The notes below the pieces were generated by a model. It made no database searches. It saw only the letters and a program-made list of their open reading frames with translations, and was not told the DNA's origin. Made by a program: the position numbers and the translations under genes. DNA of 64,000 nt from Alkalibacterium subtropicum (GTDB lineage Bacteria; Bacillota; Bacilli; Lactobacillales; Carnobacteriaceae_A): contig NZ_FOLT01000004.1 of NCBI RefSeq assembly GCF_900112455.1, positions 62,001 through 126,000 of the forward strand, in the 5' to 3' direction. This document shows, in pieces, positions 35,800 to 45,125 of the stretch (its first letter is position 1; each line of letters starts with the position of its first letter).

Positions 35800-35843
35800 A
35801 AAAAAAAGCCCCACCCCAAAGCTTTGGCTTTTGAGGGTGGAGC
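35800..35843 (-). terminator. Terminator after the exonuclease III gene
   Basis: A long stem (GCCCCACCC and AAAGC arms, with one small internal loop) followed on the minus strand by a run of eight T. It is 108 nt past the exoA stop at 35951. Confidence 0.85.
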
Positions 35844-35950
35844 ATATTGTCATTTAATATTACCCAGGGTAATTCGAGTCGGCTGAGCAATCACAGCCCT
35901 TTAAATAGATTTCCAGCCGATCACGGTAAAATGCAGGTCATGGGCGACGC

Positions 35951-36781
35951 CTAATCCAAATCTATATCGAGCACTAGCGGTGTATGGTCCTGGCGTTCTC
36001 CTGAATCCAGCATGTCTGAATCCTGAACTTTGTCTGCCAGTCTGTCACTGACCAGCCAGTAGTCGATCCTCCAGCCTGAATTGTTCACTTTGCTTGTTTT
36101 GGCACGCTGATTCCACCAGGAATACTTCCCAGTAACATCACCATGAATATATCGGAAAGTATCTGTGAAGCCTTTATCCAATAGTTTCGTGAAGCCTTCA
36201 CGTTCTTCATCCGTAAAACCAGCCGATCGACGGTTTCTGTCAGGATGAGCGATATCGATTTCTTTATGGGCCACATTGAAATCACCTGCAGCAAGGACCG
36301 GCTTCTTCGCATCCAAACTGGCTAAGTATTGTGCATACTTTTCATCCCATTGCTGACGTTCTTCCAGTCGGACGAGTTTGGATCCGGAATTAGGTGTATA
36401 CACTTGAGTGACATAAAAGCTGTCAAATTCCATCGTGATCATACGCCCTTCGCAATCCATGGTATCCGGCACCTCGATTTTAGGATAAGTTACGACGGGA
36501 TTTAAATGCTTTTTATATAAAAACATCGTACCCGCATAACTTTTTCTCGCCGGTTCTTCTGACGTACGCCAGACATACTCATACTCCGGGAACAACTCGT
36601 TTAAAATCGTTTCATGCTTTTTTGTTGGTCCGGTACGGGGCAATTTTGTTTCCTGGATCGCAACCACATCTGGATCCTGCGCTATGATCGTATTGATTAC
36701 TTCTCGGGACATGACCGCTCGATTAGAATCGCTCGTCAATGTTGCATTTAATGAATCGATATTCCATGAAATCAGTCTCAT
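35951..36781 (-). CDS. exoA: Exodeoxyribonuclease III (AP endonuclease)
   Basis: A 276-residue Mg2+-dependent repair nuclease that cuts at abasic sites and removes 3'-blocking groups. Active-site landmarks appear in the usual order: SWNIDSLNA, VVAIQETKL (Glu metal ligand), YTPNSG, AAGDFNVAHKEID (Asp and Asn), WWNQRAKTSKVNNSGWRIDYWLVSD and the terminal GERQDHTPLVLDI with catalytic D-H. The length is normal. AGAGGAG precedes the ATG. It is transcribed alone, with its own terminator. Confidence 0.93.
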   Translation of the reverse strand: MRLISWNIDSLNATLTSDSNRAVMSREVINTIIAQDPDVVAIQETKLPRTGPTKKHETILNELFPEYEYVWRTSEEPARKSYAGTMFLYKKHLNPVVTYPKIEVPDTMDCEGRMITMEFDSFYVTQVYTPNSGSKLVRLEERQQWDEKYAQYLASLDAKKPVLAAGDFNVAHKEIDIAHPDRNRRSAGFTDEEREGFTKLLDKGFTDTFRYIHGDVTGKYSWWNQRAKTSKVNNSGWRIDYWLVSDRLADKVQDSDMLDSGERQDHTPLVLDIDLD

Positions 36782-36941
36782 TATAATTAACTCCTCTATT
36801 ACTTTTTAAATAATCACTCTTTCCATGATAACACTAAATAAGAAAGCGGACGATTATTTTGACTGGTTTTTAATCAGAATCAGACGATCCACTTTTTTCA
36901 CTAGCAAACCAGTTCCCTTTCTATCTACGCCATAACCATGA

Positions 36942-37508
36942 CTAATATATAAACGGAATAATCTTTTTCGTCCGTTTCTGATACTTTTTGTACTCTTCAC
37001 CGAAAGAAGTTAGTAACACTTTTTCTTCCGTATGAATACGATATAAAATCGCTGAGGTCGGAAAAACAAATGCAAACAGGGAGGATACTGGATGAAAGAA
37101 AGCAATGGATACACCTAGAAAGATAATTATTTCTCCTGTATAGGAGGGATGTCTGATGAACTTATAAAGACCATCCTGTTCCAGTTCAGTTCCTTTCTGA
37201 ACCCCCACATTTACTGAAAATGATGACCCCAACTGTCGGATGGCACTGAACCTTACCAGGACTCCTGTAAGGATCAATGGAATACTGAGATAACGCCACC
37301 CTCTGAACGGCAGACCAAACGCTGCCCCCACTGACTGATCAAACAGAAAAGACCCTATCATCCCAAAAAGTATCAACGCTAAAACAATATACTTACTTTT
37401 CTTCTCAGTATTCTCCTTATTAGTGTTTTTATTTAATGCAAGAAAGATGTACATCTCCATTAAAATCCAAATCCCAATGTTCATCCAAAAGAGGAAGTGT
37501 CCAATCAT
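36942..37508 (-). CDS. Isoprenylcysteine carboxyl methyltransferase-like membrane methyltransferase
   Basis: A 188-residue protein with five membrane helices. The C-terminal signature is clear: GLYKFIRHPSYTGEIIIFLGVS (about residues 118-139) with the R-H-P-x-Y motif that binds S-adenosylmethionine, and HTEEKVLLTSFGEEYKKYQKRTKKIIPFIY at the end. Bacterial relatives methylate lipids or unknown substrates. The start is taken at 37508 because AAAGGATGG lies five bases before it; the frame can begin three codons earlier, where the site would overlap the start codon. Single gene. Confidence 0.82.
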   Translation of the reverse strand: MIGHFLFWMNIGIWILMEMYIFLALNKNTNKENTEKKSKYIVLALILFGMIGSFLFDQSVGAAFGLPFRGWRYLSIPLILTGVLVRFSAIRQLGSSFSVNVGVQKGTELEQDGLYKFIRHPSYTGEIIIFLGVSIAFFHPVSSLFAFVFPTSAILYRIHTEEKVLLTSFGEEYKKYQKRTKKIIPFIY

Positions 37509-37814
37509 AACTGCCATCCTTTACGATTTAAGCAGAACCTACTAGCTTACTACTTTTTTAACTAACAGGGGCACTATCACGGCTCAACTGATTTATATAC
37601 TCCTATTCAATGAGCCAATACGTTTAATAATTGAAGCAAGTCAAAAGTATAACATACTGGATCTCAAGGGAGGAATCATCTCGAATAGTTTACTTTGATC
37701 TCTTACACTGCAATTGTACTATAAGGAAATAAAAGTCTGAATGCGAGCATGAGTCAAATCATTTCATGTTCACCACTCATTCCGCTGCTTTGATGATAAC
37801 ATATACAGTGGTTT

Positions 37815-38630
37815 TCATAATTTTTTCTCTGCTTTCAAGCTTAGAATCAGAGGTAATTTCCCTTCCAGTGTTGGATAATAACTTAGACCATTTTCGTCTA
37901 ATGCACTGCCCCCCATCCCGGGCATACATCTGTCGTATTCTTTGATATGCGTGACATAGAGTTTTCCATTTGCCAAGCCGTTAATGATCGTGCTTAATTG
38001 ATGTCCCCAAAAATGATTTTCGGCTTCTTTGGCTTTTGAAGCGTACCCGCCAATATGATTATCGGCATCTGCTGTCGATTTAAAATAGGGATATTTAGGA
38101 AGTAATTTCCCTTGAGCTAAACCCGTCTCATCAAAAATCAGCATAAACGGATGCCCATCATGTAAATAGAAAAACCCTTCATTTTTCAGGAAATGAGAGA
38201 TGACTTCTCCCCACTTATTTAAATCAGGCAGCCAGCCAAGCACACCATCTGTCGTCAATACTATATCATATTCTCCTTCATGGACATCCATCAGCTTCAA
38301 TATATCTGATTCAATAAATGTTGCATTGTTTATTCCAAATTCCTCTGCCAGCTTTCTTGCAAAGAATACATTTTCAGGAACTAGATCCACTCCAGTGACT
38401 ATAGCGCCTTTGCGAGCCAGTAAAATCGAATCTGCTCCAGTATTGCATTGGAGGTGGAGAATCTTTTTGCCAGCCACATCACCTATTTCCTCCTCCACCA
38501 TAGGATTTAATTTGAAATCACCTTGTGCTAATTTTTCTCTAAAATAGTAATAGTGATCTTCTGCTATTTTCCCCCATGCAATTTTATTTGCTTCTATTTT
38601 TTCTGTATCATTCTTTATATCGCCATTCAT
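37815..38630 (-). CDS. Class I SAM-dependent methyltransferase
   Basis: A 271-residue protein with the seven-strand methyltransferase fold. Motif I is KKILHLQCNTGADSILLARKGA (about residues 53-74) with a Q-C-N-T-G variant of the usual E-x-G-x-G loop, motif II is VTGVDLV, and YDIVLTTDGVLGWLPDL and GGSALDENG follow. The N-terminus has EANKIAWGKIAEDHYYYFREKLAQG, typical of the small-molecule methyltransferases in this group. The substrate is unknown. A second methyltransferase gene precedes it by about 140 nt on the same strand. Confidence 0.88.
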   Translation of the reverse strand: MNGDIKNDTEKIEANKIAWGKIAEDHYYYFREKLAQGDFKLNPMVEEEIGDVAGKKILHLQCNTGADSILLARKGAIVTGVDLVPENVFFARKLAEEFGINNATFIESDILKLMDVHEGEYDIVLTTDGVLGWLPDLNKWGEVISHFLKNEGFFYLHDGHPFMLIFDETGLAQGKLLPKYPYFKSTADADNHIGGYASKAKEAENHFWGHQLSTIINGLANGKLYVTHIKEYDRCMPGMGGSALDENGLSYYPTLEGKLPLILSLKAEKKL

Positions 38631-38767
38631 TTCATTTCCTCTTTTCTTATTCTCTTTTTTTTGACACCACGAACATCTACCACTTTATTCTCTTTCATTT
38701 TCTTTCCTAGCTGGATCAACACTTAAAACCACAATTACTCATTCATTATACACTGGGTTGGGACCAT

Positions 38768-39496
38768 TTATATTTTTTCTAAAATAAACAGGGCCCAGCC
38801 TTCGTAAGGTCTTCGGTAATTAAAGTACATTTTATACCACGTATCGATCCACTTTTCTTTATTATCAAACCCTTTGTCTTTAGGATGGCTCCTCAACCAT
38901 TCCAGATCTCTTCTGGCAGACCAGGAGATATATCTCTCCCATTCATTGTCAGTGCATCCGGCCATGTAAGAGACATAATATCCTGACCTTTTAAACGTAT
39001 CATATAATCCTTCCAGAGTTAAAAGATCGCCTTCAAACTCAATCAATGCCTGAGGAACATCTTTCTGTTTATAATACGGTTCTCCGATTACGATTTTTCC
39101 ACCTTCTTTTAAAAAGGGGTCCAGTGCTTGGATCGTACCGGAGACATCTCCAAAAATAACTTCACCGATCAGACAAGCGACATCGTACTGTTCGTCAGTC
39201 TTGAACTCTTTGACATCTTGACAGACCAAATCTATTTTATGATTCAAGTTGCTTTGTTCAAGCCTTTCATTCCCCTTTTTAATAAATTCATCGCAAATAT
39301 CGACGCCTTTTCCATTTATTCCATAAGCCTCTCCCCAGAGCTTGAGCATTTCCCCATACCCGCAGCACAGATCCAGCACGTTACTCTGATCGTTTAGATT
39401 CAAATAATATCCCGCCTCTAATACCTTTTCTACCGGTGCCATGCTGATCAAATACTTACTTTCATCAAATTTTGTTATCATATTATTGTGGTCCAT
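38768..39496 (-). CDS. Class I SAM-dependent methyltransferase
   Basis: A 242-residue methyltransferase. Motif I is VLDLCCGYGEMLKLWGEAYG (about residues 40-60), then GVDICDEFIKKGNERL binds the ribose and YDVACLIGEVIFGDV marks motif IV. The C-terminal WSARRDLEWLRSHPKDKG and YRRPYEGWALFILEKI are features of an uncharacterised Firmicutes subgroup. The two adjacent methyltransferases are not close in sequence, so they are not a recent duplication. GAGGAG lies four bases before the ATG at 39496. Confidence 0.87.
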   Translation of the reverse strand: MDHNNMITKFDESKYLISMAPVEKVLEAGYYLNLNDQSNVLDLCCGYGEMLKLWGEAYGINGKGVDICDEFIKKGNERLEQSNLNHKIDLVCQDVKEFKTDEQYDVACLIGEVIFGDVSGTIQALDPFLKEGGKIVIGEPYYKQKDVPQALIEFEGDLLTLEGLYDTFKRSGYYVSYMAGCTDNEWERYISWSARRDLEWLRSHPKDKGFDNKEKWIDTWYKMYFNYRRPYEGWALFILEKI

Positions 39497-39616
39497 TCTA
39501 CTCCTCTTTCCTTGAAAAATCCTACAGTCTCAACAGCGCATTCATTACAGTTATCATTCATGGATTAACTAATTTTTACCCAAACCCATTGAATCACTCA
39601 TCCTGAACGGGTAAGA

Positions 39617-40558
39617 TCAGATGGCTTCAAACGGAACGGGCCACTGAATGATCCCTATATTTTCATCACTTTCTTCTACGCCTCTTTTATAGACATCAAA
39701 GGCTGGGTCACTTTTGAGAAAGCAGATCATCCCTGCCGGCCATGCTTTTGTTTTCGGACTCATCGTTTCTTGAGTGAACCAGTCCATCCTTACCGGATGC
39801 AGCGGTAAAGAGACGTTTTCTTGCAGCTGATAGTCATTCACGACCTTTGCTAAAACATCTTTGGCTGCCGATTCATTCTCCGCAGCAAAGGATGTTATTT
39901 CTTTCGTTCTCTCATGGATGCGTGTATATCCGACAATGCGCCCATCCAGACTATAGATTCTACTTTGGATGTCTTTGCTGGTACTCAACCACGAATGAAT
40001 AGAAGCATCGGGGACTATAGCCAAAGGAACGTCAGCATGTGTTTTTGACCACATTTCCTGCAAAGCATCGGTATCTTCTGTCAGCGGTTTTCTGGCTGTC
40101 AGCTGACTGCCTCTGCCCTTTTCAGTTAAAGGTAAGGATATGCGGATAGAGGTCTCTCCAAATAAATGAGTTTCATAGCCAAATCGAGGATAATATGTGT
40201 CATGGCCTAACAGGGCAATAAATGATAGGCCTGACTTTTCCGCTTCCCGATGGACTGCTGTCATTAACTGGCTGCCAACGCCTTTTTTCTGCCATCCCGG
40301 TTTCACACCGAGGGGCGCCAGGATACCTCCTGTGAATGACTGATTTTTTAATGTGAACGTATACGGTGTGACCATGACATGACCGATGATGTCTCCTTTT
40401 TCTTCCGTGACAAGAGACAGCCTTGGCGTATAGGCTTTTTCTTGGCGAAGCAGGCAGGCCAGAACGCTTTCCTCCTGTGACCCGCTATTTTCAAAAGCTG
40501 AACAGTGAAGTTCACCTATTTTCATATAATCTTCAGATTTTTCTGCCCGAATAATCAT
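39617..40558 (-). CDS. Two-domain GNAT N-acetyltransferase
   Basis: A 313-residue protein. An N-terminal GNAT domain (about residues 1-140) has LAPLGVKPGWQKKGVGSQLMTAVHREAEKSGLSFIALLGHDTYYPRFGY, the motif A and downstream strand of Eis-like acetyltransferases; a second divergent alpha/beta domain with a C-terminal WP-rich tail (LKSDPAFDVYKRG) follows. Eis-like enzymes acetylate amines such as aminoglycosides or peptides. Its start codon overlaps the MutS2-like stop by 4 bases (ATGA), so the two are translationally coupled. Confidence 0.85.
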   Translation of the reverse strand: MIIRAEKSEDYMKIGELHCSAFENSGSQEESVLACLLRQEKAYTPRLSLVTEEKGDIIGHVMVTPYTFTLKNQSFTGGILAPLGVKPGWQKKGVGSQLMTAVHREAEKSGLSFIALLGHDTYYPRFGYETHLFGETSIRISLPLTEKGRGSQLTARKPLTEDTDALQEMWSKTHADVPLAIVPDASIHSWLSTSKDIQSRIYSLDGRIVGYTRIHERTKEITSFAAENESAAKDVLAKVVNDYQLQENVSLPLHPVRMDWFTQETMSPKTKAWPAGMICFLKSDPAFDVYKRGVEESDENIGIIQWPVPFEAI

Positions 40559-42486
40559 TTATCCTCCTCCTCTTTGATCGTTAAATTTTCTACATATTTT
40601 CTTCCCATGAGGTGTTTCTTTTTCCGATAGTCTTTAGACTTGAACACGATATCAAAATCATAGTCTGCGGGATAAAGTTCTTCCGCTTTTATATGAAGCG
40701 TCAAGCGTTTATGGTTGATGGTTTTCTTATTATTCTTTACCTGGACGATATAATCGCCCTTAGCATCCGGCCCCTGGTAGATGATTCCTTTTTCATTGTC
40801 AGGAGAGATTTTCACATTATCTCCTTGACTAAAAAGTATCCACTCTTTTTGCTGCTTCACTTTTTTCTTAGTTTTGAAATAACGATCGACTGCAAGCTGT
40901 TTTTGATAACTACGTTTGAATTGTTCTTTTTCTTCATAGTGATACTGCTTTCCAGTTGTTTCATATGTCAACTCGTGAGCTTTTTGGACGAGTTTCGGAT
41001 GCATGCCCAGTTTCATTGCAATGGGAAAAGCTTGGCTATCCCCAGCCTCCCCTAACAAAAGACGATACGTCGGTTGAAGAGATTCAACGTCAAATTCCAT
41101 CGACCCATTCAAAAAGCCGGATTTTTTCTGAGCCAGTCTTTTCAATTCACTGTAATGAGTCGTCGCAAGCAAGGCTGCGCCTTTGTTGACCAGCTGCTCC
41201 ATGATTATCTGTGCTAATGCCATACCTTCCCGCGGATCGGTACCGGACCCCAGTTCATCCAAGAGGACGAGCGTATTGTCGTTTGCCTCTTCAAGAATAT
41301 GAATGATATTTTTCAAACGTGAACTGAATGTACTCAGATTTTCATCCATACTTTGACCATCACCCATATCGACATACACACGTGAAAACAGGTGAAGACT
41401 CGTCCCCTTTTCTGCTGGAATCATGAGCCCTGTCTGTGCCATCAAAACCAGCAGACCTAATGTTTTTAACGTGACCGTCTTCCCTCCTGTATTTGGACCT
41501 GTAATGATCAAGGCACGGTCAGCCCTGTTTAAACAAAAAGATAAGGGAACCGCGTTACTTCCAAGCAAGGGATGACGGGCGTTGTTCAAAGTAAGCGTGT
41601 GATTTTCATTTAATTCGGGTATCGTTCCCCCGATCACCAGACCATATTTTGCCTTGGCAAACAATACGTCGTAATAAAGCATCGTTTCCACTGCAATAGT
41701 GATTTCGTTTTCTTTCTCAAGAATCATGCCGGTCAGTGTGTGTAAAATCTGTTGCACTATATTCTCCTCAGATATCCTTAATAGATCAAGCTCCTGGATA
41801 ACTGTTTCTACTGTTTTTGGCATGATGAATACCGTGGCCCCTGATGACGATACATCAACAGCTGTTCCTTCTATTTTGTTTTGAAACTCTCTTTTTATTT
41901 GCAGTGCATAGTTCCCGTTTTTCTCGATGACATGACTCTCCTGTAAATAGGTTTTTAACCGGGGAGACCGAGCGAGGGATTCAGCCTTTTCTCTGGCTTC
42001 CGTTTGCTTTTTCCTTATCAGTCTCCTGGTCTTTGCTAATTCAGGCGTAGCCTGGTCATCGATCTGTCCATGATTCAAGCTTCCTTCCAGCTCACTTTCC
42101 AGTTCTGTCAGATCTGCGATCGACCAGACATAAGTAGCAATGATTGGAGCTAATGATTCTTTATCTTTCATAAACTGTTTCAGTTTTTGACAGTGTCTCA
42201 GGAAAGATAAAACTTCTGATAACTGGTCCACTCTTAAAGCGAGACCTTTATGACTCTGCTGTAAAAAGTGCTCTATTCCGCTCAAAGGATAAATCGGTAC
42301 ACTTGCACTTTTCTTTAAAATAGCTACCGCCTCTCTATTCTCTTCAAACATACGCTCAAGCTGCTGTTTATTGAATAACGGTTGACTCTTCTTAATGACC
42401 TGCTTTGCTTTTTCAGTTGACGCTTCTCTGGAAACCTGTTCTAAAATCCTGGTATACTCTAACATTTCAAAAGTATTATTTTCCAC
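40555..42486 (-). CDS. MutS2-like ATPase lacking the Smr nuclease domain
   Basis: A 643-residue protein of the MutS2 family. The N-terminal lever helices, a core with KTYLQESHVIEKNGNYALQIKREF (about residues 178-201), Walker A GPNTGGKT (330-337), GDGQSMDENLSTFSSR (about 376-390) and Walker B LVLLDELGSG (407-416) are all intact. MutS2 of Bacillus has about 785 residues and ends in an Smr endonuclease domain. Here a Lys-rich KOW-like segment (about 560-610) is followed by the stop, so the nuclease is missing. It probably binds branched DNA or collided ribosomes without cutting; this is inference. The gene is coupled by a 4-bp overlap to the GNAT gene. Confidence 0.85.
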   Translation of the reverse strand: MENNTFEMLEYTRILEQVSREASTEKAKQVIKKSQPLFNKQQLERMFEENREAVAILKKSASVPIYPLSGIEHFLQQSHKGLALRVDQLSEVLSFLRHCQKLKQFMKDKESLAPIIATYVWSIADLTELESELEGSLNHGQIDDQATPELAKTRRLIRKKQTEAREKAESLARSPRLKTYLQESHVIEKNGNYALQIKREFQNKIEGTAVDVSSSGATVFIMPKTVETVIQELDLLRISEENIVQQILHTLTGMILEKENEITIAVETMLYYDVLFAKAKYGLVIGGTIPELNENHTLTLNNARHPLLGSNAVPLSFCLNRADRALIITGPNTGGKTVTLKTLGLLVLMAQTGLMIPAEKGTSLHLFSRVYVDMGDGQSMDENLSTFSSRLKNIIHILEEANDNTLVLLDELGSGTDPREGMALAQIIMEQLVNKGAALLATTHYSELKRLAQKKSGFLNGSMEFDVESLQPTYRLLLGEAGDSQAFPIAMKLGMHPKLVQKAHELTYETTGKQYHYEEKEQFKRSYQKQLAVDRYFKTKKKVKQQKEWILFSQGDNVKISPDNEKGIIYQGPDAKGDYIVQVKNNKKTINHKRLTLHIKAEELYPADYDFDIVFKSKDYRKKKHLMGRKYVENLTIKEEEDK

Positions 42487-42536
42487 TGTGATTCTCCTTG
42501 TTATTTAATTCATGTTTTAAACATCATATTTTATAT

Positions 42537-42571
42537 ACAAAAAACCGTTTTAAGCCAAGCTTAAAACGGTT
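42537..42571 (-). terminator. Intrinsic terminator upstream of the MutS2-like gene
   Basis: A perfect 12-bp stem, AACCGTTTTAAG (42543-42554) with its complement (42560-42571), loop of five, followed on the minus strand by TTTTTTG. It ends transcription coming from the 42.6-43.7 kb side. Confidence 0.88.
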
Positions 42572-42595
42572 GATAGACCCTTCACACTTCTTTAT

Positions 42596-42610
42596 ATGGA
42601 AGCGTTTACC
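42596..42610. promoter_or_regulatory. Orphan cre-like site
   Basis: The sequence starting at 42596 matches the catabolite-responsive element W-TGNAANCGNWNNC-W at 14 of 15 positions. It lies between two terminators with no gene start nearby, so it is either a chance match or a relic of a lost gene. Confidence 0.35.
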
Positions 42611-42660
42611 AAAAGTGAATGAGATAAGATTTTGCTCTCACTTATAGTAATCCTCCAAAT

Positions 42661-42686
42661 AAAAAAACTATGACAAATAGCCATAG
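42661..42686 (-). terminator. Second intrinsic terminator in the 42.5-43.1 kb gap
   Basis: CTATG-x-C / G-x-CATAG stem (42668-42674 with 42680-42686), followed on the minus strand by seven T. Confidence 0.6.
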
Positions 42687-42719
42687 CTTAAAAGTCTTCG
42701 CTTTATCCGCATGCTAGCT

Positions 42720-42818
42720 TGTTCTTAATATTCTTGAAAGGCAACACAAATAAACCAGCATCCAGCTGATTTTTTACCATTTCAAGTCATATCCAATTGT
42801 ATGGATTAATTAAGAACA
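42720..42818. repeat. 99-bp segment with 10-bp inverted ends
   Basis: TGTTCTTAAT (42720-42729) and ATTAAGAACA (42809-42818) are exact inverted copies. The segment between has no gene. It could be a decayed mini-element, but no target duplication was seen. Confidence 0.35.
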
Positions 42819-42868
42819 CACGCACTCATAAAAAAGACTCCTTATTTGTGAAGGGATATATTTCCAAC

Positions 42869-43000
42869 TCAAGTATAGCGAAGACGAAGACGGTTGTAAA
42901 CCATGAATACTTGGCGATAGGCATTACGCGACAAATATGGAGCAGCCTCTTCAACAAGACCGAGAATAGGTAAGACATTCGTATATTTATTGTAGCTGTT
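42869..43000 (-). pseudogene. Coding remnant, family unknown
   Basis: An open 43-codon frame ending in TGA at 42869 reads like the C-terminus of a real protein (NVLPILGLVEEAAPYLSR, then NAYRQVFMVYNRLRLRYT). There is no start codon with a ribosome binding site and a stop lies directly upstream. A decayed transposase or regulator is possible; I do not recognise it. Together with the nearby inverted repeat and terminators this marks a rearranged spot. Confidence 0.3.
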
Positions 43001-43097
43001 TTACATCCGAGGGCTTTGATATGCCGCTGTTTTTTTGTCTAAAAACCCGCTGAATTTTGACCTTTCGCGAAGTCACGCTGGATAGACCTTTAGTACA

Positions 43098-43712
43098 TTA
43101 TTTGATTTTGCGGAAAATATAATTTTCAGCTGTGGATTTATACTTGGGGCCTTTCATCTGTTCGTTTATCTTTGCCAGATCAATACTTTGACTACTTGGT
43201 AACACAAAATAGGTATCCAAATGGGTACGGATGATTTTATTATTCTTTCCAACGACCCCGATGAATTCAAAATCATCATCGAATTTTGCTAAAGTAGCAT
43301 CGCCATGACTATCGTTGCACAATAAAATACCGCCCGTCTTCAAATACTTTTTGGTTGCCTGCCCAACAAAGCCACCATATTGAGAAATGATCAGATCGAC
43401 CGGTTCGATATCCAAGGCTTCTGTATAGTCCTGACCTAAAAACACGATGTCACATGGAGCCTCATACTCTTTATTTTCATTGATATATTCCTTGATTGGC
43501 TCTATTTTTCTGAAAAATTTAATGGCACCTTTGAAATTATCCACGTAAATTGCCTGAGGTATAACTAAAGATGGCGCAATATCAATATGACTGCCTGGAT
43601 AAAGGACACGTTTGACGTCATACTTTTTCGTTACTGATTCATACAGACCTTTTCTATCCCCGATTTTGTCTTGGTATTCGAGGAATTCCTCTGCTACAGT
43701 GCTTTTATTCAT
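43098..43712 (-). CDS. Methyltransferase-like protein of unknown function
   Basis: A 204-residue soluble protein. VKRVLYPGSHIDIAPSLVIP (about residues 33-52) resembles motif I of a class I methyltransferase with a degenerate glycine loop. CDIVFLGQDYTEALDIEPVDLIISQYGGFVG (about 87-117) and GGILLCNDSHGDATLAK then follow as strands 4 and 5 of such a fold. A real S-adenosylmethionine site is not certain. The gene is separated by about 100 nt from the creatininase-family gene upstream on the same strand. Confidence 0.65.
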   Translation of the reverse strand: MNKSTVAEEFLEYQDKIGDRKGLYESVTKKYDVKRVLYPGSHIDIAPSLVIPQAIYVDNFKGAIKFFRKIEPIKEYINENKEYEAPCDIVFLGQDYTEALDIEPVDLIISQYGGFVGQATKKYLKTGGILLCNDSHGDATLAKFDDDFEFIGVVGKNNKIIRTHLDTYFVLPSSQSIDLAKINEQMKGPKYKSTAENYIFRKIK

Positions 43713-43809
43713 TTCGCTACACCTCTTATGTTAGATTTAAATTCAGGGATGCGACTCTAAGATGTTTTGCAGCTATTTCATTTCCCATATTTTATTCAAG
43801 TCAACCCCA

Positions 43810-44529
43810 TCAGTGATCTTTCTTCAGTAATTCTACTACCCGGTCGACAACATCGTCCCACAGCCTTTTCCCCAGCTCGGCACTCGCTTGAGTAGGATCA
43901 CCGATAACCCCCGTTTTAGAATAATTGCTGAAATCTAAATCAGGATCTCCCCAATCGGGTTCGTCACTATGAGGATTTTTTATTTTATCTTCCCTTACAT
44001 TTTCCGGATGCCTGTATAGTGTGACCGACGTTGTAAAGCTATCCGCATGTCCACCGGCTACCTTGGGATCACCGCAGGAGCACCAGGCTTCATAAAAAGG
44101 ATGCTGTAAAGTCGAAACTTCAGCTTCTTCGTTCTGAGAATTGAATTTATCAATTACACGATCAACCTTATGTCCACCACAACCTCGCCAAATGAACAAC
44201 TTTTTAAATCCCTGATCAGAAAGAGACTGAAGAACAGCGGAGATTATTTCCTCATGCAACTTTTGAGGAATATTGATATAACCACTTCCAAAATTTTTAT
44301 GTTCCGGTGTAGGACCAAAGGGGATTGCAGGCAGCACCAGTGTTTTTATATTGTATTTATCCAAAGCTTTTCCGGATACATCCATCATCAATTCTTCTGC
44401 GAACCAGGTATCAAAATCAACGGTGACATGGGGTCCCTGCTGTTCTGTACACCCGGTTGGAATAATGATGCTGTAATCCTCTTTGGCTTTCTGTGCGATT
44501 TCTAAGTAGGTCAGCTTCCCATAATGCAT
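43810..44529 (-). CDS. Creatininase / creatinine amidohydrolase family protein
   Basis: A 239-residue metal-dependent hydrolase. IIPTGCTEQQGPHVTVDFDTW (about residues 22-42) carries the Glu, His and Asp metal ligands of the family. IWRGCGGHKVD and VAGGHADSFTTSVTLY (about 162-177) provide the second His/Glu region; the usual G-G-H-A-G-E-x-E-T-S reads G-G-H-A-D-S-F-T-T-S here, so one acidic ligand is replaced. Relatives act on cyclic amides such as creatinine, mycofactocin or riboflavin intermediates. It starts 2 nt after the AraC-type gene stop and is co-transcribed with it. Confidence 0.82.
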   Translation of the reverse strand: MHYGKLTYLEIAQKAKEDYSIIIPTGCTEQQGPHVTVDFDTWFAEELMMDVSGKALDKYNIKTLVLPAIPFGPTPEHKNFGSGYINIPQKLHEEIISAVLQSLSDQGFKKLFIWRGCGGHKVDRVIDKFNSQNEEAEVSTLQHPFYEAWCSCGDPKVAGGHADSFTTSVTLYRHPENVREDKIKNPHSDEPDWGDPDLDFSNYSKTGVIGDPTQASAELGKRLWDDVVDRVVELLKKDH

Positions 44530-44531
44530 TT

Positions 44532-45005
44532 TTAAACTCCTTTATATGGGTCTTGATCAATTCCGATTGTAATACTTTTCCCAACTACTTTGTATTCACC
44601 CTTTTCTACTATTCTGTAACTCATCTCTTTGTCTTCTTTTATTGAAATATGAAAAGAAATGCGAGGATAGGCTTTCAACTGAGTCCCCATATTACGGGCC
44701 ATTGTAGGCGTTACCCCATGCAGCTTGTAAAATGCACGGGTAAAGGCATCCGGTGACTGATAACCATATTTTAGTGCAAGATCTATTACTCTAACATCAC
44801 TATTTTGAACTTCAAATGCTGCAAGAGTAAGCCGCCTGCGTCTAATATACTCCGATAATGGAATATCAATAATAAAAGAAAACATTCGTTGAAAATGATA
44901 GACAGAACAACAAGCCATTTTTGCTGCTACAGCGTAGTCTATTTCATTAGTGAGATTATCTTCTATATAATTTATCGCTCCATTCATTCTTTGTAACCAG
45001 TCCAT
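44532..45005 (-). CDS. AraC-family regulator, C-terminally shortened
   Basis: A 157-residue protein. The start is set at the ATG at 45005, with AAGGAGG seven bases before it, giving the standard opening [18 protein letters not shown]. Two AraC helix-turn-helices fill about residues 10-110 ([19 protein letters not shown] and [28 protein letters not shown]). Proteins of this type usually go on with a GyrI-like effector domain to about 290 residues. Here the domain begins ([19 protein letters not shown]) and stops after about 30 residues, directly before the creatininase gene. It may be a functional stub or a gene cut by recombination. Confidence 0.8.
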   Translation of the reverse strand: MDWLQRMNGAINYIEDNLTNEIDYAVAAKMACCSVYHFQRMFSFIIDIPLSEYIRRRRLTLAAFEVQNSDVRVIDLALKYGYQSPDAFTRAFYKLHGVTPTMARNMGTQLKAYPRISFHISIKEDKEMSYRIVEKGEYKVVGKSITIGIDQDPYKGV

Positions 45006-45125
45006 CCTCTTAACCTCCTTCTCATCCCAACTATAATAGAGACATGCAAAATCTTCCCGATTTTCTATGCACGATATTGCAGGATTCATTTTTAACTCAT
45101 TTATTTTCATCTCTTACAGCTTATA

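Noticed and set aside
45006-45110. A longer AraC start 35 codons upstream
   Set aside because: The ATG at 45005 has AAGGAGG at the right distance and gives the normal family N-terminus.
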